DNA of 15,136 nucleotides from Gammaproteobacteria bacterium UBA5078. Lineage in GTDB: Bacteria > Pseudomonadota > Gammaproteobacteria > Pseudomonadales > Pseudohongiellaceae. Positions 13,820 to 15,136 of the stretch are shown in pieces (the stretch's first letter is position 1; every line of letters starts with the position of its first letter). The stretch covers positions 1 through 15,136 of the forward strand of contig DIAM01000010.1 of NCBI GenBank assembly GCA_002416505.1, written 5' to 3'. The position numbers and the translations under genes were made by a program. Under the pieces are notes generated by a model. The model searched no databases and was not told where the DNA came from. It was given only the letters and a program-made list of their open reading frames with translations.

Positions 13820-14287
13820 ATGCGCCTTGTAAAATCGATCTGTATGGCGGTGAGCCTATTGTGCTTTGCGTTGCCGTTTGCGGCCGCGCAGGCGGCAGGG
13901 CCCGATCCAGTCTACACGGGCTTTTTTAGCAAACTCGCCATCGGCGGCTACGACGCCGTGGCCTATTTCACCGAGGGTCGGCCGGTAGAGGGCAGCAAGG
14001 CGTTCACTAGCGCGTACAAAGGGGCGCAGTGGCGTTTTAGCAGCGCCGCGAATCAGGCTAAATTCGACGCCGACCCTACCGCCTATGCCCCGCAATATGG
14101 CGGATATTGTGCCTACGCCGTGGCCCAGGGAGACACCGTCAGCGCGCGGCCAGAGCTGTGGACCATCCACAGGGGCAAGCTCTATCTGAATTACAGTCGC
14201 GACGTTAACCAGACCTGGCGGGCGGACATGGAGGCCTATATCGAACAGGCCGATGCAAACTGGCCCGAACTTCTCGAGGATAACTAA
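13820..14287 (+). CDS. Exported YHS-domain protein (Cys form of a selenoprotein-type family)
   Basis: The 155-residue product has a clear signal peptide (MRLVKSICMAVSLLCFALPFA, cleavage near AQA, about residue 25). The mature part is one YHS-like domain: IGGYDAVAYFTEGRPVEGS, FTSAYKGAQWRFSSAANQAKF, then PTAYAPQYGGYCAYAVAQG, with a C-terminal tail rich in aromatics. As I recall, some relatives carry selenocysteine at the position of C97 in GGYC; here the codon is TGT. YHS domains are linked to metal or thiol chemistry, but this family's function is not established. GGGAG (13806-13810) is nine bases before ATG 13820; the TTG at 13793 is rejected. It sits between iscS and ndk, the place normally held by iscU-iscX, 143 bases after iscS, with no remnant of those genes. 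Confidence 0.85.
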   Translation: MRLVKSICMAVSLLCFALPFAAAQAAGPDPVYTGFFSKLAIGGYDAVAYFTEGRPVEGSKAFTSAYKGAQWRFSSAANQAKFDADPTAYAPQYGGYCAYAVAQGDTVSARPELWTIHRGKLYLNYSRDVNQTWRADMEAYIEQADANWPELLEDN

Positions 14288-14332
14288 GTCTAAGGCTCCA
14301 TACACCGGGAAGCCTAAGCTCCTAAAAACCCG

Positions 14333-14361
14333 TATAATTACGCGCTATTAACACGTATAAT
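14333..14361 (+). promoter_or_regulatory. Tandem TATAAT boxes ahead of ndk
   Basis: Two CGTATAAT sequences lie 23 bp apart, with perfect -10 hexamers at 14333-14338 and 14356-14361. Neither has a convincing -35 at 16-18 bases; the upstream box occupies the -35 position of the downstream one. The ndk ATG is 43 bases past the second box. At least one is probably the ndk promoter. Confidence 0.55.
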
Positions 14362-14403
14362 GCGCGGTTTTCTGAACTCGTAACCGGTATGGAGCTAAAC
14401 GCA

Positions 14404-14832
14404 ATGCCAATTGAAAGAACTTTGTCCATTATTAAGCCCGACGCAGTCGCCAAGAACGTCATTGGTGAGATCTACACTCGCTTCGAAAAAGCGGGCCTGA
14501 ACATCGTAGCTGCGAAGATGTTGCGCCTAACTGATGAGACTGCTGGTGGTTTTTACGCAGAACACAAAGAGCGTGGTTTTTTCCCCGATCTGATCGCTTT
14601 TATGACCTCCGGTCCTGTTATCGTACAAGTCCTCGAAGGCGAGAACGCAGTGTCTGTGCACCGTGAGCTGATGGGTGCAACTAACCCAACTGAGGCTGCA
14701 CCGGGCACTATCCGTGCTGATTTCGCAGTGTCTATCGACGCCAATGCCGTACACGGGTCCGACTCTGCTGCGTCTGCGGCACGTGAGATCTCTTACTTCT
14801 TCAGCGCAACAGAAGTCTGCGCCCGCGTTTAA
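14404..14832 (+). CDS. ndk: Nucleoside diphosphate kinase
   Basis: It balances nucleotide pools by moving the gamma phosphate of ATP to other (d)NDPs through a phosphohistidine. The 142 residues show ERTLSIIKPDAVAKN, the GFYAEHKERGFF loop, and the active-site segment NAVHGSDSAASAAREI with catalytic H117, the number used in E. coli. The start at 14404 has GGAG nine bases upstream; the in-frame ATG at 14389 has none and adds residues absent from the family. rlmN starts 31 bases after the stop, so both are likely co-transcribed, as in Pseudomonas. Codons look more A/T-ending and optimised than in neighbouring genes, consistent with high expression. Confidence 0.97.
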   Translation: MPIERTLSIIKPDAVAKNVIGEIYTRFEKAGLNIVAAKMLRLTDETAGGFYAEHKERGFFPDLIAFMTSGPVIVQVLEGENAVSVHRELMGATNPTEAAPGTIRADFAVSIDANAVHGSDSAASAAREISYFFSATEVCARV

Positions 14833-14863
14833 GCGGACGTAGATTACTCAAGCGGAGCCTGTC

Positions 14864-15136
14864 ATGAGCACGAGCGAAGAGAAAATCAACCTACTCGGTC
14901 TGAGCCTGCCAAAGATGCAGGCTTTCTTCGCTGAGCTGGGGGAGAAGCCTTTTCGCGCGCGCCAGACTCTGAAGTGGATACACCAGCGCGGTGTGGTGGA
15001 CATCGATCAGATGACCGACATCAGCAAGGTGCTGCGCGAGAAGATGAAAGCGGTGGCCGAGATTCGACTGCCGCTGATCACCCAAGAACTGCTCTCCAAA
15101 GACGGTAGCTGCAAGTGGATCGTACAGGTCGCTAGG
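14864..15136 (+). CDS. rlmN: 23S rRNA/tRNA adenine-C2 methyltransferase RlmN (5' part)
   Basis: The first 91 codons are present and the gene runs off the window. RlmN is a radical SAM enzyme that methylates C2 of A2503 in 23S rRNA and A37 in some tRNAs. The visible part aligns with the N-terminal domain of E. coli RlmN: KINLLGLSLPKMQAFFAELG, EKPFRARQTLKWIHQRG, MTDISKVLREKMKAVAEIRL and a lysine-tryptophan segment SCKWIV. The radical SAM CxxxCxxC motif lies beyond the edge. GGAG at 14854-14857 precedes the ATG by six bases. ndk-rlmN order is conserved in Pseudomonas-type genomes. Confidence 0.93.
   Translation, partial: MSTSEEKINLLGLSLPKMQAFFAELGEKPFRARQTLKWIHQRGVVDIDQMTDISKVLREKMKAVAEIRLPLITQELLSKDGSCKWIVQVAR

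Overview
The window looks like chromosome of a gammaproteobacterium, probably a free-living and possibly marine lineage related to the Pseudomonas/Cellvibrio side of the class. The evidence is close similarity, recalled from memory, of QueA, IscR, IscS, Ndk, RlmN and the ribonuclease Rnm to gammaproteobacterial forms, an AlgZ/AlgR-like two-component pair, a long (558 aa) LeuA, and a Pseudomonas-like REP motif near the left edge. The genus cannot be fixed from this sequence. All genes are chromosomal in character. I see no insertion sequence, phage gene, CRISPR array or integron.

Left part (1-4508): a tRNA-Leu(CAA) on the minus strand with a strong promoter; queA (queuosine synthesis) without its usual partner tgt; mdh (malate dehydrogenase, TCA cycle), ending in a 10-bp hairpin; then a LytS/AlgZ-type membrane histidine kinase and a LytTR response regulator, six bases apart.

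Middle (4505-10964): an Lrp/AsnC regulator is divergent from leuA across an AT-rich intergenic region with a helically phased direct repeat, suggesting it controls leucine synthesis. After leuA comes a 105-bp cloverleaf-like inverted repeat. Next is a compact operon of an ECF-type sigma factor, a zinc-finger membrane anti-sigma factor (14-bp overlap) and an unrecognised secreted coiled-coil protein. Facing it is an exported protein of tandem YPNG (MORN-like) repeats. A small double zf-TFIIB protein follows.

Right part (10961-15136): rnm (PHP-family exoribonuclease) lies divergent from iscR, whose promoter carries a near-consensus IscR type 1 site. iscR is followed by iscS, an exported YHS-domain protein, ndk and the first 91 codons of rlmN. 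In Pseudomonas-type genomes the order is iscR-iscS-iscU-iscA-hscB-hscA-fdx-iscX-ndk-rlmN. Here iscU to iscX are absent, the YHS gene sits in their place, and IscS lacks the C-terminal tail that docks IscU. This is the most interesting signal in the window: an isc locus apparently reduced to its regulator and sulfur donor, with Fe-S assembly presumably handled elsewhere, for example by SUF.

Several starts were moved inward from the longest reading frame because of Shine-Dalgarno spacing, signal peptides or family alignment (queA, leuA, the sigma factor, the secreted coiled-coil gene, the YPNG-repeat gene, rnm, iscR, the YHS gene, ndk).
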